Assembly (NCBI GenBank): GCA_902634405.1
Contig: CACPJY010000008.1
Coordinates: 1 to 64,000, forward strand
Direction: 5' to 3'
DNA from: an uncultured Synechococcaceae cyanobacterium
GTDB lineage: Bacteria; Cyanobacteriota; Cyanobacteriia; PCC-6307; Cyanobiaceae
Length of the DNA: 64,000 nucleotides
The position numbers and the translations under genes are program-made. Positions within the stretch are counted from its first letter, which is position 1. Each line of letters starts with the position of its first letter. Below the pieces are notes generated by a model. That model was not told where the DNA came from and ran no database searches. It saw only the letters and a list, made by a program, of their open reading frames with translations. Shown piece after piece: positions 63,447 to 64,000 of this stretch.

Positions 63447-64000
63447 ATGAAATCTCTTTTTAAGATTAAGACTTTGGTCAGAGATGATATATCAAGGGTG
63501 ACTAATTGGGCTAGGAAAGAAGGTTTTGCTCCAGGAGCTGGTGACGTTGCTATTTATAGACATACTGACCGTCAAGGACTTTGGGTAGGATGGCTTGGCA
63601 ATAATCCAGTTGGGTGCATTGCAGGAGTTCGTTATAACTCAGCTTACGGCTTTATTGGAATGTTTTTAGTCGCTCCTGAATACAGAGGTAAGGGTTATGG
63701 ACTGGCTCTTTGGAAGCATGCTCTTAAATATCTGGATGATCTTCCATGTATTGGCTTAGAGGCTGCTCCAAATCGTTTGAAAGACTACGCAGGTTGGAAT
63801 TTCCAAGCTTCTTCCATGACAACACGGTGGCAATTCTTAGGGAATGGCTCTCTTCCCTTAGAGATAGCAAGTTTGCCTCAAGCAGGGAAAGAACTACTTC
63901 TTTTGGAAGGTGGATCCATACCTTCGGAAGCTGTTCAGGCATATGATGCATTAAGGGAACCAAGCCCAAGACCTCACTTCCTTTCCGATTGGTTAAAACA
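63447..64000 (+). CDS. GNAT-family acetyltransferase, 3' end outside window
   Basis: An open frame from the ATG at 63447 to the window edge (184 complete codons, no stop). The acetyl-CoA motif VAPEYRGKGYGLALWKHAL, preceded by the strand AYGFIGMFL, is the clear GNAT core; LEAAPNRLKDYAGWNF follows as the last conserved part. The remainder (about 125 on) may begin a second domain. Substrate unknown. Confidence 0.85.
   Translation, partial: MKSLFKIKTLVRDDISRVTNWARKEGFAPGAGDVAIYRHTDRQGLWVGWLGNNPVGCIAGVRYNSAYGFIGMFLVAPEYRGKGYGLALWKHALKYLDDLPCIGLEAAPNRLKDYAGWNFQASSMTTRWQFLGNGSLPLEIASLPQAGKELLLLEGGSIPSEAVQAYDALREPSPRPHFLSDWLK

Noticed and set aside
1-64000. tRNA, rRNA, CRISPR arrays, insertion sequences, phage integrases
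   Set aside because: I scanned the gaps for T-loop sequences with cloverleaf arms, regularly spaced repeats and transposase or integrase motifs and saw none; a tRNAscan or Infernal run would be decisive.

Overview
The window looks like a stretch of chromosome from a picocyanobacterium, most probably a low-light-adapted Prochlorococcus (SS120/MIT9211-like) or a close marine Synechococcus relative. The evidence is a phycocyanobilin reductase (pcyA), a geranylgeranyl reductase (chlP), ferredoxin sulfite reductase, ccsA, an alpha-cyanobacterial phosphoribulokinase, glpX-type FBPase/SBPase, many small cyanobacteria-only proteins, AT-rich DNA and very tight gene packing. The species call is inference from gene content and remembered gene order. 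I saw no transposase, integrase, CRISPR array, rRNA or tRNA gene.

Layout. 0-10 kb: end of a PLP decarboxylase, a small membrane protein, a membrane GTPase, lspA-bioY, sipA, a catalytic/non-catalytic pair of M16 peptidases, then pcyA running into a devBCA-type exporter operon. 10-17 kb: a glycosyltransferase, then rpsB-tsf-(unknown)-recG and a VanX-like dipeptidase, with a structured leader in front of rpsB. 17-29 kb: sir, glyS, chlP, a VanY-like carboxypeptidase, typA-DUF309, an lptA-lptB-lptF operon and ccsA. 29-37 kb: a carbon-metabolism block (rpe, glpX, hemA, glgC, gnd, pgl) plus a CIA30 protein. 37-43.5 kb: ilvD, a degenerate uracil phosphoribosyltransferase, a pentapeptide-repeat protein, a CobW GTPase, small unknowns, purS-purQ. 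43.7-60.1 kb: a continuous minus-strand block with fba, an oxidoreductase, accD, a lone prepilin peptidase, prk, leuB, lpxD, proB, a chain of stop/start-coupled genes (yqeG, DUF3727, ruvX, a GNAT-like protein), a CofE-like protein, a lumenal thioredoxin-like protein, a DUF3685 protein and hisA. 60.2-64 kb: a CSP41-like epimerase, pgsA, a 26-residue membrane peptide, a ribbon-helix-helix protein, a PPC-glutaredoxin fusion, DUF6737 and the start of a GNAT acetyltransferase.

How the genes fit together. Calvin cycle and sugar-phosphate enzymes (rpe, glpX, fba, prk) sit close to glycogen synthesis (glgC) and the oxidative pentose phosphate path (pgl, gnd), so the enzymes for day fixation and night sugar oxidation are neighbours. 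Tetrapyrrole and photosynthesis supply is covered by hemA, chlP, pcyA and ccsA. The envelope genes (lspA, lptABF, lpxD, pgsA, two M15 peptidases) are scattered among them.

Most of the window is ordinary core genome. The observations I would look at first are non-coding or domain-level: a folded rpsB leader with a duplicated pairing arm, a perfect 18-bp hairpin inside yqeG, dyad or direct-repeat sites in front of glpX, fba and bioY/sipA, a 26-residue membrane ORF with its own extended -10 promoter, a uracil phosphoribosyltransferase that has lost its catalytic loops, and a PPC-glutaredoxin fusion. All structure and operator claims come from reading by eye and have not been computed.
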